DNA of 64,000 nt, from positions 186,001-250,000 of the forward strand of contig NZ_QGEG01000001.1 in the NCBI RefSeq assembly GCF_003149745.1. The letters are read 5' to 3'. The DNA is from Flagellimonas aquimarina. Lineage in GTDB: Bacteria > Bacteroidota > Bacteroidia > Flavobacteriales > Flavobacteriaceae. The notes under the pieces were generated by a model. That model saw only the letters and a list, made by a program, of their open reading frames with translations, was not told the DNA's origin and did not search any database. Of this stretch, positions 24,919 through 33,211 are shown piece after piece. The stretch's first letter is position 1, and each line of letters starts with the position of its first letter. Made by a program: the position numbers and the translations under genes.

Positions 24919-27324
24919 TTAAGAATCTTTTTTAAGTGAAAAGTAGAACGTAGTTCCTACTCCTATTTCACTTTCCAGCCAGACTTTACCGTCATACCTA
25001 TCAATAATCTTTTTAACTATTGAAAGTCCAATTCCTGTTGAACGTTCATTGTTTCCAATAGATTGAAAAATCTGGAAGATTTTTTCATGGTATTCCTTGG
25101 GTATTCCCACCCCATTATCTTTTACACTAAACTCCCAATGTGTGGAGCGCTCTTTAAAATCTATCTCTACCAATCCATCTGGTTTATCAATATTTACAAC
25201 TGCATTGCTCAAAAAGTTCTGGAACAATTGATGTATTTTGGTTTTGTCCGCTTTTATAAGTGGTAATTTCTTTTTGGTTTTTATTGTAACATTCTCAGGG
25301 ATATAAATGATTTCTTTAATTTCATGAATTACCTCATTTACGTCAACTTCCGTATGATCTAAAACATCATTATTAACTGTTGAATATTTTAAAATTCCGC
25401 TAATTAATTTGTCCATTCCCTCAATTTTCTCCTGCATCATCTTTAGATTGTACAGCCCATTTTCATCCAAAGAATCCTTATAATCATCATAAAGCCATGT
25501 CGCCAAAGCACTTACACTTCTTAATGGCGATTTTAAATCATGAGAAACTATATGGGCATATTCTTGCAGCCCCTTATTACTTGACTCAAGCTCTCTTAAG
25601 AGATTTTCTTTTTGTAGTTCAAGGTGTTTTTGGGCGGTAATATCTAAATGAATGCCTATTGAACCTATTACATTTCCTGCATCATCATATCTTGGGGCAC
25701 CACTCACCAGCCAAAACCTCTTTTCTCCGTTGGCAATTTTAACGGCCACCTCATACGAGTCCGAAATTCCTTCTACTTCCTTTTTGTGATGTAGTTTTAA
25801 ATCATCCGTTTCATCGCTGGTAATGGGAACTGCCTCGTAAACATTTTTTCCAATCAATTCATTGGCAGAATACCCTACCATGTCGCTAAAGCTTTGGTTG
25901 ATCATTAGAATATTGCCATCGCTATCAACTTCAACAAGACCAAGGTTCATGTTTGCGATAATACTGCCGTACTTTTCTTTTTGAATTTCTAGATTCTTTC
26001 TGTAGTTCTTTCTTAAAGTCACATCGTTATAACTCCAAAGGTGTCCTTGATACTCTCCATTATTAAACAAAGGAATATAGTCGCGTTCAAATGTTCTACC
26101 ATCTAGGAGCTCCATTTCATCTGCTGTAACCACCTCTTTTTGATCAATAACATGATTTGTTCTTTTCAAAGCTGTGTCCGGCTCCAAGAACATGTTCTTG
26201 TATTTGTGAATGGATTGCCCCCCGTTTACCCCTTTTAGTACGTCTGGTGAAACGACAATTCCGAAAAGATCGCAAAACTTTTGATTTGCCAATACTATCT
26301 TTCTGTCCTGATCCTCTAACAGAATTCCAGTTTGAAGATTCTTGATCAAGGTTCCCATGCGTTCTTCCGAGGCTCTAAGTTTTTCTTCAGAGATTTTTTC
26401 ATAGGTAATGTCTTCTATCATGGCAACATTATATTCTACATCTCCTTTTGCATCTAAGAGAGAGCTCATAGATGTTTTTCCGTATAGCGTTTCTCCGTTC
26501 TTTTTGTAGAATTTGCGAATTATGGAAAACTTTTTAGTGTCGTTTTCCAGACTCTTTTGCAATAGATTATCATACAGATTGCTATCTTCTAAGGAAGAAA
26601 TCTCATCCAAGGACATTTTCTTGAGTTCAACCTCAGAATACCCGAGCAACTCAATAAAGGACTTGTTGGCCTTTATTATTTTGTCCTTTACAATCAATAA
26701 AATTCCCAATGAAGAATTCTCTACAATGATATCTTGCTGTTTCTTTTGTTTCTCTAAAAGCTGTTTTATTTCAATCTCTTGGGTAATATCCCTTATCACT
26801 CCCTGTGCAGCTATTGGACTTCCATTTTCATTGTAAATAAGACTTGCATTTATGTTTACAAACTTCTCCTCTTGATTCTTTGTTACAATTTTTGCAGAAT
26901 AGTTTTTTAGCACCCCTACCTGCAGCAATGTTTGAAACGATTCTGCTGTGTATTCCAAATAGTCTGGATGTACTAAATCCGAAAGACAGATTTTTTCTTT
27001 TATATGATCATACCCTAAAAACTCCTTTGCAGAAGTGTTCATATTGATCACATTCGACATTAGATCCATAACTACATATGGATCAATAATGTTGACAAAA
27101 GCGTTATCTATGCGGGTTCCTCCATCATTCAATAAGGTTTCCAAGCGTCCATTCGCTTCTTTAAGATGTAAAGAGGCGTCATAGAGTTCTTTTGCTTTAT
27201 TTTCCAGCAAACTCTCTGCGGTCTTACGGGCCTTTTTCTCCCGCAACAAAGCTCTTTTTAATATGGAAACTTCGCTACTATCCATTTTGGTGGATCGCAA
27301 ACTTGACTTCTGTTCCGTTTTCAT
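24919..27324 (-). CDS. Multi-PAS histidine kinase paired with H-NOX (HnoK-like)
   Basis: 801 residues. The N-terminal helix ILKRALLREKKARKTAESLL is typical of kinases encoded beside H-NOX proteins. Four PAS-like modules follow (about 66-180, 195-310, 320-440, 450-570), then HisKA (QEYAHIVSHDLKSPLRS, His595) and HATPase (NFLSNAVVNID, DNGVGIPKEYHE, STGIGLSIVKKII). No membrane helix and no receiver domain are present, so phosphate must pass to a separate receiver. The 5' end overlaps the H-NOX gene by 47 nt, a strong sign of paired expression. It may read NO through H-NOX and other signals through its own PAS domains. Confidence 0.93.
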   Translation of the reverse strand: MKTEQKSSLRSTKMDSSEVSILKRALLREKKARKTAESLLENKAKELYDASLHLKEANGRLETLLNDGGTRIDNAFVNIIDPYVVMDLMSNVINMNTSAKEFLGYDHIKEKICLSDLVHPDYLEYTAESFQTLLQVGVLKNYSAKIVTKNQEEKFVNINASLIYNENGSPIAAQGVIRDITQEIEIKQLLEKQKKQQDIIVENSSLGILLIVKDKIIKANKSFIELLGYSEVELKKMSLDEISSLEDSNLYDNLLQKSLENDTKKFSIIRKFYKKNGETLYGKTSMSSLLDAKGDVEYNVAMIEDITYEKISEEKLRASEERMGTLIKNLQTGILLEDQDRKIVLANQKFCDLFGIVVSPDVLKGVNGGQSIHKYKNMFLEPDTALKRTNHVIDQKEVVTADEMELLDGRTFERDYIPLFNNGEYQGHLWSYNDVTLRKNYRKNLEIQKEKYGSIIANMNLGLVEVDSDGNILMINQSFSDMVGYSANELIGKNVYEAVPITSDETDDLKLHHKKEVEGISDSYEVAVKIANGEKRFWLVSGAPRYDDAGNVIGSIGIHLDITAQKHLELQKENLLRELESSNKGLQEYAHIVSHDLKSPLRSVSALATWLYDDYKDSLDENGLYNLKMMQEKIEGMDKLISGILKYSTVNNDVLDHTEVDVNEVIHEIKEIIYIPENVTIKTKKKLPLIKADKTKIHQLFQNFLSNAVVNIDKPDGLVEIDFKERSTHWEFSVKDNGVGIPKEYHEKIFQIFQSIGNNERSTGIGLSIVKKIIDRYDGKVWLESEIGVGTTFYFSLKKDS

Positions 27325-27820
27325 TCAATAGTTTATATTCTACTTTTGCCAACTTTCCAAAGTGTTCAAATGTTTTTACAATTAGCCCATGCGCCAAAGC
27401 ATAGAGCCCTCTTGAAGAGCTGTAAATCATTTCTAGTGAATTGTCTGTTTTTGAAAGTATTTTAAATTGAGGTAATTCTGCATCTGGGTAAAGCTTCTTT
27501 ACATGTATATGAATATGATCTTCTATGCAGTGAAGAAGTCCAATAGGTGTTCTGTAACTTGAAACCACTTCTGGGTGAGCGTCAACAAGCCCAACAAACA
27601 AATGATGACCAAAAGAATACAACAAATCTTCCTTTGAAGTTTTCTTTTTTTTGCTGAGTTCAGAAATCAAGCTCACCATCTCATTAAAGTCATATGTACC
27701 CACCGAGGTGTATGCCCCTCCGGATGGAAGGTCACAATTCTCCAACAGGGAATCCACGGTCTCCAGTCCATAAATAGACTCGACCATTTCCATAAACTCA
27801 GTAAAAACAATTCCTTTCAT
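27278..27820 (-). CDS. H-NOX haem nitric-oxide sensor
   Basis: 180 residues, a complete stand-alone H-NOX (HNOB) domain. It starts MKGIVFTEFMEMVES, as in family members. The proximal haem ligand is His104 (EDHIHIHVKKLYPDAELP, aligned to the family pattern xxIHxxVxKLY) and the haem propionate motif YxSxR is Tyr133-Ser135-Arg137 (MIYSSSRG). Other expected segments are SFGHHLFVGL and the C-terminal LAHGLIVKTF. It should bind haem and NO in the cytoplasm and inhibit or switch the kinase whose gene overlaps its 3' end. A -7-like element and half-site shared with the EPS promoter lie upstream (27841-27884). Confidence 0.95.
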   Translation of the reverse strand: MKGIVFTEFMEMVESIYGLETVDSLLENCDLPSGGAYTSVGTYDFNEMVSLISELSKKKKTSKEDLLYSFGHHLFVGLVDAHPEVVSSYRTPIGLLHCIEDHIHIHVKKLYPDAELPQFKILSKTDNSLEMIYSSSRGLYALAHGLIVKTFEHFGKLAKVEYKLLNENGTEVKFAIHQNG

Positions 27821-27840
27821 AATAAAGAATATTATGATTT

Positions 27841-27884
27841 AAAAGTAGGAATTGTACTACCTAATTAAAAAAAGAATGTTGTGA
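27841..27884 (-). promoter_or_regulatory. Candidate promoter of the H-NOX gene, similar to the EPS promoter
   Basis: On the + strand AAAAGTAGGA (27841-27850) is identical to the -7-like element before the EPS operon, and 25 bp beyond it lies ATGTTGTGA (27876-27884), one mismatch from the EPS repeat half-site ATGTTGTAA; at the EPS promoter the distance is 24 bp. A second half-site is poor: only TGTT at 27897-27900, 20 bp after the first TGTT. The element starts 21 bp upstream of the H-NOX start codon. Confidence 0.4.
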
Positions 27885-27898
27885 AATAAAGAATTTTG

Positions 27899-28297
27899 TT
27901 AGGCTTTGACCAGCTCGCTAATCTCCCAATAGTCAAAAACTTTTTTCAGTTTAGACTCGTAATCCTCATATTTTAAAGGCTTTATGATGTATCCAGCGAT
28001 TCCAACCTCAAAGCATTTTAATAAATCAACACGATTTTCTGATGTGGTCAAAATAATGATTGGCAGATACTTAAGTCTATCATCTGCTTTTAGAATAGAA
28101 AGGAATTCGATACCACTCATGCGTGGCATATTAAGGTCTAGAAGGATAATATCAGGTAGAGTTCCTCCCTTTAAGAATTCCAGGGCTTCCTCTCCATTTT
28201 TAGCTTCGGTGATCTTGTGTTTGGACTGAAACTTAGAAGTTGCTCGTTGCAATTTCATAGTTTCTATCATATCATCTTCTATAAACAGAACATTCAT
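27899..28297 (-). CDS. Stand-alone receiver protein, first gene of the signalling cluster
   Basis: 132 residues, one receiver domain of the Rcp1/CheY-like type: Glu7-Asp8-Asp9 in LFIEDDMIE, phospho-acceptor Asp54 in IILLDLNMPRMSG, Thr in ILTTSENR and Lys in YIIKPLK. No output domain. It lies 78 nt upstream of the H-NOX gene in the same direction. Because both kinases lack receivers and an HPt protein is encoded in the same cluster, this protein is the best candidate for the first phosphate acceptor in a kinase-receiver-HPt-LytTR relay. Confidence 0.93.
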   Translation of the reverse strand: MNVLFIEDDMIETMKLQRATSKFQSKHKITEAKNGEEALEFLKGGTLPDIILLDLNMPRMSGIEFLSILKADDRLKYLPIIILTTSENRVDLLKCFEVGIAGYIIKPLKYEDYESKLKKVFDYWEISELVKA

Positions 28298-28432
28298 GAC
28301 ACTTTGGGTTTAGTATACAAAAGTCTTAAAAGGCACTAAGAAAAAGACTACAATTTAGTTAAACAAGAAATAACTATCGATGAATGGTAGAAATCCTTCG
28401 GTTAAAGATCAATAATTTTTACTATACGGTTT

Positions 28433-28789
28433 CTAAAGTGAGTGTAACTGTTCCTTCAATTTTTTGGTTAGGCCAGAAACCACTAGATCATACGAATGAT
28501 TCACAAGCTCTTGGACCAAGCCTGGCGGAAGGTTTTCTAAAAACAGCGTGTTCCAATGTTTTTTGCTCATATGATAACCAGGTGTAATATCACCGTCATA
28601 TTCCTCTCGTAGTTCTATTGCCCGTTCTGGATCACACTTTAGATTGCATTGAGCGGGTATTCTTTCCAAGGGCAGTAGGGCAAACATCTTTCCCATTACT
28701 TTAAACACCAATGTGTGCTCATCAAAAGGGAACTCCTCTGCAACACCTTTCTTGGCAATACAAAAATTCCTTAGTTCTTCAATGTTCAT
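28433..28789 (-). CDS. MmcQ/YjbR family protein
   Basis: 118 residues from the ATG at 28789; a longer frame reaches 28810 but overlaps the upstream gene. The family is recognised from MNIEELRNFCIAKKGVAEEFPF, VFKVMGKMFALL, LKCDPERAIELREEY, and the near-invariant PGYHMSKKHWNTLFL. YjbR proteins are small double-wing-like proteins described as DNA-binding, with no firm function. It lies 1 nt after the Dabb-family gene, so the two are co-transcribed. Confidence 0.88.
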   Translation of the reverse strand: MNIEELRNFCIAKKGVAEEFPFDEHTLVFKVMGKMFALLPLERIPAQCNLKCDPERAIELREEYDGDITPGYHMSKKHWNTLFLENLPPGLVQELVNHSYDLVVSGLTKKLKEQLHSL

Positions 28790-28790
28790 T

Positions 28791-29189
28791 TTATATTCCG
28801 TTGGAATCATATACTATTACCTTCTCCCAAAGGTCCTTGCACTCCTCGATAAAGGTTAGGTGAGCTTCTTCTTTTTGATAGCCTTCTTGTGCTTCCGCAG
28901 ATTCAAACGTTACTATTAGTGAATAGGTAAATGATCCATCAACAACATCTCTTGTAGCCTTTGGAGGTGTACCTATAAAATTGGTTTTAGCATATTTGGA
29001 GTCTTTAAGAAACTTTTTTAACGAAGTTTCAAACTTCATTTTGTCCGCACTGTTTTCAGGGTTTTTAAACCAAAAGTAAACGGTATGCGCAAAAGCAGAA
29101 TCAAAGGTTTTCATAGTATCTTTAGTTTGTGCAAAACTGGTGGTTGCTGCCACGCTAACCAACAATAAAGCTATAATTCCTGTTTTCAT
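28791..29189 (-). CDS. Secreted Dabb (stress-responsive alpha-beta barrel) protein
   Basis: 132 residues. A signal peptide (MKTGIIALLLVSVAATTSFA, cleavage before Q) is followed by one Dabb domain: FAHTVYFWFKNPENS, then FTYSLIVTFESAEAQEGYQ and HLTFIEECKDLWEKV with the usual HxxF segment. Dabb proteins form dimeric ferredoxin-like barrels; exported members are frequent in Bacteroidetes, with unknown role. It lies between the DUF4230 gene (6-nt gap) and the YjbR gene (1-nt gap). Confidence 0.86.
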   Translation of the reverse strand: MKTGIIALLLVSVAATTSFAQTKDTMKTFDSAFAHTVYFWFKNPENSADKMKFETSLKKFLKDSKYAKTNFIGTPPKATRDVVDGSFTYSLIVTFESAEAQEGYQKEEAHLTFIEECKDLWEKVIVYDSNGI

Positions 29190-29195
29190 AATTGT

Positions 29196-29819
29196 TTATT
29201 CTTCTAAAAGGTTTTTTTCTCTATTCGTAATTTCCAATGCCGAGTAATCTAGGGTCCATCCTATGGTTTCCACAATTTTTTCAACTAAAAACACGGCCTG
29301 CAAAGCTTCTTTCCTTGCAGTGACCATTAAACCACTTTCCGGTATTTTTTGTTTGATGTGCTCTTTGGCCTCCAAATTCAGTTTGGTTAGATCATCTGGT
29401 GAAAAGCTATTAAAGAGCCCATTTTTAATATCATAAAACTGAAGGTCAGGTTCAATGGACAAAATTTCTGGTTCTGGAAAATCTGCAAGTAGTATTCGTT
29501 TATTTTCATTATCAGCCTTTAAATTCAGCTTCTTTAAATCATAGCCAATATGTGCTTTGGCCTTTACCACTATCAACGCTTTTTTCTTGCTACTTAGCAA
29601 ACTCATAAAACCTTCTTTGGTATTTTCATAGTGATATATCTCTGCAAAATCTCCCTCTACAGAAATCAATTTGCACACACTTTGAATTTTGTCCAATAAG
29701 ACCGTGGACTGTTGTTTGGTAAGTTCTTTATTCTTTTTTCTACGAAACAGGGAGAATAGCCAATACATTAGTATTGCCCCTAGAATAAGACCCAAAAAAA
29801 CTTCTATAATGCTATCCAT
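29196..29819 (-). CDS. DUF4230 membrane-anchored protein
   Basis: 207 residues. A single N-terminal membrane helix (IIEVFLGLILGAILMYWLFSL) followed by RRKK, then a DUF4230-like domain: LISVEGDFAEIYHYE, KKALIVVKAKAHIGYDL and ILLADFPEPEILSIEPDLQFYDI. Function is unknown; the domain is predicted to face the periplasm or cytoplasmic surface. Its start overlaps the end of the DUF4260 gene by 8 nt, in the direction of transcription. Confidence 0.82.
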   Translation of the reverse strand: MDSIIEVFLGLILGAILMYWLFSLFRRKKNKELTKQQSTVLLDKIQSVCKLISVEGDFAEIYHYENTKEGFMSLLSSKKKALIVVKAKAHIGYDLKKLNLKADNENKRILLADFPEPEILSIEPDLQFYDIKNGLFNSFSPDDLTKLNLEAKEHIKQKIPESGLMVTARKEALQAVFLVEKIVETIGWTLDYSALEITNREKNLLEE

Positions 29820-30174
29820 CTTTCTTTCCTATTTCTCCCAAATGTGTAAACTTAAAACCTTTTTCATATTTAAGACCATATCCAAAAAGTCTATCCATGG
29901 CCGCATGGGAAAACATTATAATACCCGCAAGTTCAAAAATCTGCAGGTTCAAATAACTGATTCCAATTAAATATAGCAAAATAGCAATACCCCTATGATG
30001 TAATATATTATAGGTAAACGCCCCTACTTTGTTTCCTGCTAAATACCCTAGCATTCCAATATCTGGTATCAACAATAATCCAAAAAACCACCACCACGGT
30101 AAATCCATCCTCATAAAAAGGAAAAAACCAAGTAATAATAGCATGAACTCTTCTAATTTCAAAATGATTTTCAT
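29812..30174 (-). CDS. DUF4260 small membrane protein
   Basis: 120 residues from the ATG at 30174, which leaves a 1-nt gap to the cyclase gene; a longer frame to 30219 would overlap it. Three to four hydrophobic helices with the family's marks: WWFFGLLLIPDIGMLGYL, TYNILHHRGIAILLY and IIMFSHAAMDRLFGYGLKY, with charged or His residues inside the helices. Function unknown. Its 3' end overlaps the DUF4230 gene by 8 nt. Confidence 0.82.
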   Translation of the reverse strand: MKIILKLEEFMLLLLGFFLFMRMDLPWWWFFGLLLIPDIGMLGYLAGNKVGAFTYNILHHRGIAILLYLIGISYLNLQIFELAGIIMFSHAAMDRLFGYGLKYEKGFKFTHLGEIGKKDG

Positions 30175-30175
30175 A

Positions 30176-30922
30176 CTAAAAGGGTTTATACAAAATGGGC
30201 CTACTTGGGCTGGCATCATTTTCGAAAGGCGCTACATGAAGGTTTAAAAAATAGCAGCCATCCTCTATTTCATTTTTCACATATATAAATTCTGTGATTG
30301 TAGCACTTGATCTTGGCCTACCCCCCATATTCCAAAAGGCATTGTGGGATAAAAGAGTGCCCCCATCTTTTTCCTTATCTACTGATGGAAGATCAATTAA
30401 CAAATGAGATATTCCTTTAGCAACCAAAAAATGAGCTGCTTCCTCCAACAGGTATGGCGGATTGGTATTGGAATATTGCATTGAGCATTTGTTTTTAAGG
30501 TTTGGTATTGTTCTAATGACCAGAGCCTCTCTCTTTTTGTTTCCTAAAGCATATTTTAGTTGCTTTTCGGATATCACAAAATCTTTTCCTTTCTTCTCAG
30601 GTGCAACAGTTATTACTTCCGCCAGAAAAAAGAACTGTTTTAATTCCTGATTTACAGAGTAAAACCCTTCTGTAATATGACCCAGACATTCTGTATGCGT
30701 CACATGAGCATGTGGATTGAACCAGATGTCATTAAAATTGGTTGAGGCCCCTTGAGACACCTTCCCTACGAAATCTCCATCTTTATGTGGTTTAATTTTT
30801 GGCGGATCAATGTGCCATGCGTTTACATTCTTGCTCCCATCTTGAAGCGGGATTGAAATATCCAGAGGGTTTGATAAATCAATTTTATAATTCTTGGAAT
30901 TGTATTTAATACTGGCAATCAT
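30176..30922 (-). CDS. Cyclase family protein (kynurenine formamidase-like)
   Basis: 248 residues. The fold is recognised from LSNPLDISIPLQDG near the N-terminus and a metal-site segment FNPHAHVTHTECLGHI. The canonical motif is HxGTHxDxPxH; here it reads THTECLGH, with Glu for Asp and Leu for Pro, so this is a divergent subgroup. Later blocks (EALVIRTIPN, PYLLEEAAHFLVAKGISHLLIDLPSVD) agree with the family. Substrate is unknown; hydrolysis of an amide or lactone is only suggested. The start overlaps the stop of hemW by 4 nt. Confidence 0.8.
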   Translation of the reverse strand: MIASIKYNSKNYKIDLSNPLDISIPLQDGSKNVNAWHIDPPKIKPHKDGDFVGKVSQGASTNFNDIWFNPHAHVTHTECLGHITEGFYSVNQELKQFFFLAEVITVAPEKKGKDFVISEKQLKYALGNKKREALVIRTIPNLKNKCSMQYSNTNPPYLLEEAAHFLVAKGISHLLIDLPSVDKEKDGGTLLSHNAFWNMGGRPRSSATITEFIYVKNEIEDGCYFLNLHVAPFENDASPSRPILYKPF

Positions 30923-32055
30923 GATTCCAAATTAATGATAAAAAGGTCCGATGCAATTCCATCAACCAAAAATTTTCCCTTTTTGGTTGCCAACAATTTT
31001 CCATCATCCTCAAAAAGTAGATGCCCATCCAAATATTTCTCAGCTTGGGTATTTAAATAATCAAGGTACTTCTGTCCAAAGTCACGTTCAATTTTTTCCA
31101 GAGAGACGCCCCAAATAGTTCTCAATCCGGTCATGACATATTCGTTGTATCTATCTTTTTTCGATAAATTTTCCGTCTCCATAGGCAGCATCTCTTCCTG
31201 TAAAGCCTTTATATACTTTGGGTTGTTCCTAACGTTCCAACTCCTATTATGTCCGTCAAAAGAATGAGCAGAAGGACCAATGCCTATGTATTTTTTTCCT
31301 AGCCAATAGGCGGTATTGTTTTTTGAAAAATACTCTTGCTTTCCAAAGTTTGAAATCTCATAATTCACATAACCATTTTCCTCTAAAACATCCACCAATA
31401 TGTTAAACTGTTCTTGAGACTTTTGGTCATCTACATTGGGCATCATTCCTTTTTCTATGAACTTTTTTAATGCCGTTTTTGGTTCAACCGTCAAGGCATA
31501 GCTAGAGATATGGGGGAATTTAAAAGAAAGCGCTTTTTCAATATTTGCTTTCCATCTTTTGTTATCCATACCAGGAATCCCATAAATTAAATCGATTGAA
31601 ATATTATCAAAGTAACGGCTCGCCATGGACAATGACTTCAAGGCTTCGTCTGATGAATGCGCACGGTTCATCAACTTTAAATCTTCATCAAAAAAAGACT
31701 GAACACCAATACTTAGTCGATTAACAAGGCTTTTTGATAGCTCAACAATTTTATCATCCGTTAAATCATCAGGATTAGCTTCTAAAGTAATTTCAGGATT
31801 TTCAGTAACCTTGTAATTTTTGTGAACGGCTGTTATTAAAGTTTCTATTTCGGCTGTACTTAAAACAGAAGGTGTGCCGCCTCCAAAATATACAGTTTCT
31901 ACTGTATTATGTTTAAACTCATCTTTTCTGAGTTCAATTTCCTTTTTGATTGCCAGCAGCATAGTTTCTTTCTTTCCCAGTTGCGTAGAAAAATGAAAAT
32001 CGCAGTAATGGCATGCTTGTTTGCAAAACGGCACGTGAATATAAATCCCTGCCAT
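30919..32055 (-). CDS. hemW: Radical SAM haem chaperone HemW
   Basis: 378 residues. The radical-SAM cluster motif is CKQACHYCDF (CxxxCxxC) right after GIYIHVPF, then YFGGGTPSVLS, EANPDDLT, RLSIGVQSF, and a Tyr-rich GIGPSAHSF segment followed by a C-terminal HemW domain. The group is often misnamed oxygen-independent coproporphyrinogen oxidase; lack of the CxxxCxxCxC motif of HemN fits HemW, which delivers haem. It is followed by the cyclase gene (4-nt overlap) and preceded by ruvC (1-nt gap). Confidence 0.93.
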   Translation of the reverse strand: MAGIYIHVPFCKQACHYCDFHFSTQLGKKETMLLAIKKEIELRKDEFKHNTVETVYFGGGTPSVLSTAEIETLITAVHKNYKVTENPEITLEANPDDLTDDKIVELSKSLVNRLSIGVQSFFDEDLKLMNRAHSSDEALKSLSMASRYFDNISIDLIYGIPGMDNKRWKANIEKALSFKFPHISSYALTVEPKTALKKFIEKGMMPNVDDQKSQEQFNILVDVLEENGYVNYEISNFGKQEYFSKNNTAYWLGKKYIGIGPSAHSFDGHNRSWNVRNNPKYIKALQEEMLPMETENLSKKDRYNEYVMTGLRTIWGVSLEKIERDFGQKYLDYLNTQAEKYLDGHLLFEDDGKLLATKKGKFLVDGIASDLFIINLES

Positions 32056-32056
32056 A

Positions 32057-32608
32057 TTATTTTACCTTTTTAGGGTTCTGCTTTACAAAGGCCTCCCACC
32101 CGGTGTAGTGCTTTCCAACCTCAACACGGCCTTCGTTATAAAAATGGCAGACAGCAGCAGCAAGTCCATCCGTACTATCCAAGTTTTTAGGCAGCGTTTT
32201 CAGTTTCAACATGCTTTGAAGCATTTTGGCCACCTGTTCCTTGCTTGCATTTCCGTTACCTGTAATGGCCATTTTAATCTTTTTGGGCATGTATTCCGTA
32301 ATGGGAACCTGTCTGGAAAGTCCTGCGGCCATGGCCACCCCCTGTGCCCTGCCAAGTTTAAGCATAGACTGCACATTTTTACCATAAAATGGAGCTTCAA
32401 TGGCTATCTCATCTGGATGAAAGGTGTCTATTAGCTCAACGGTTCGTTCAAAAATTAGCTTGAGTTTAGTATAGGGGTCATCGTATTTTTTAAGCATCAA
32501 TTCGTTCATTTGAACAAAGTGCATTTGCTTGTTGACCACCTTGATGATTCCAAAACCCATAACCGTAGTTCCTGGGTCTATTCCTAAAATGATTTTTTCT
32601 GTTGCCAA
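32057..32608 (-). CDS. ruvC: Crossover junction endodeoxyribonuclease RuvC
   Basis: 183 residues. Catalytic acidic residues of the RNase H-like nuclease are visible: Asp in ILGIDPGTTVMGFG, Glu in IAIEAPFYGKN, and the C-terminal Asp residues in NLDSTDGLAAAVCH. The KEQVAKMLQ segment and GRAQGVAMAA are typical. It cuts Holliday junctions during recombination repair with RuvAB. It is 1 nt upstream of hemW and 4 nt downstream of a small lipoprotein gene. Confidence 0.95.
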   Translation of the reverse strand: MATEKIILGIDPGTTVMGFGIIKVVNKQMHFVQMNELMLKKYDDPYTKLKLIFERTVELIDTFHPDEIAIEAPFYGKNVQSMLKLGRAQGVAMAAGLSRQVPITEYMPKKIKMAITGNGNASKEQVAKMLQSMLKLKTLPKNLDSTDGLAAAVCHFYNEGRVEVGKHYTGWEAFVKQNPKKVK

Positions 32609-32612
32609 GTCT

Positions 32613-33086
32613 TTAATTGGTGTTTAGCACTATGGGGAGTCTAAAACGTAAACTTACTGGATTGCCTCTTTTTAATGCAGGAGCCACGGTTAAATCCTTT
32701 AATCTAGCGGTTATCTGTGCATTGAAATCTTCTATCTCCTTAAGGATGTTTGAATTCTCTTCAAGGTTTAAAATGGAAATAAAACCATGTTCATCCACTA
32801 AAAAATCAACATACATGGTATCGTTTAAATCATTATCAACTTGAAATTCCAAGCTATCCAATGCTTGTGAAAAATGACTTAATATCTCACTTTGAAAACA
32901 GTCTCGCTGCACTTGTTTGGTTGCCATTTCATCACAATCTTCAAAAAGCGGGTATTTGTCAACATCGTTCCAATCAATAGCCAACAACTCTTCGTCGACC
33001 ATCTTTTGGGTCTTATCTTCTTTGGACATGAACAGTTCGCAAGAAGCGAGCAAACCAAAAAAACATAACACTAATAACTTCCGCAT
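32613..33086 (-). CDS. Small lipoprotein with TonB-C-like domain
   Basis: 157 residues. Lipoprotein signal MRKLLVLCFFGLLASC. The remainder has a strand pattern near the C-terminus (YVDFLVDEHGFISILNLEE, then LTVAPALKRGNPVSLRFRLPI) that resembles the TonB C-terminal fold seen in many short Bacteroidetes proteins, though no proline-rich linker or membrane anchor of a true TonB is present. Two Cys flank a conserved-looking FEDCDEM segment. Function unknown; co-directional with ruvC. Confidence 0.78.
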   Translation of the reverse strand: MRKLLVLCFFGLLASCELFMSKEDKTQKMVDEELLAIDWNDVDKYPLFEDCDEMATKQVQRDCFQSEILSHFSQALDSLEFQVDNDLNDTMYVDFLVDEHGFISILNLEENSNILKEIEDFNAQITARLKDLTVAPALKRGNPVSLRFRLPIVLNTN

Positions 33087-33182
33087 ACAGCCCCAAATAT
33101 TTGGCTGAAATTACGATTTTTTGATCATATTTCTTTAACTCTTTTTGTCCAGATACCAGTTCATCCTGTAACAAATAGCCAC

Positions 33183-33190
33183 TATATTTG
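33183..33190 (+). promoter_or_regulatory. Bacteroidetes -7 element before the DUF456 gene
   Basis: TATATTTG fits TAnnTTTG exactly, 21 bp upstream of the ATG at 33212. No TTG is found at 19-21 bp spacing; the nearest upstream TTG is 35 bp away, so the promoter is only partly supported. Confidence 0.4.
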
Positions 33191-33211
33191 TCTTATAGTC
33201 AAAACCAAAAA

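Noticed and set aside
27876-27905. Full LytTR repeat pair before the H-NOX gene
   Set aside because: The second half matches only in TGTT and at 20 rather than 21 bp; only one half-site plus the shared -7-like element is claimed.
32613-33086. True TonB energy transducer
   Set aside because: It is a lipoprotein with no inner-membrane anchor and no proline-rich linker; only the C-terminal strand pattern is TonB-like.
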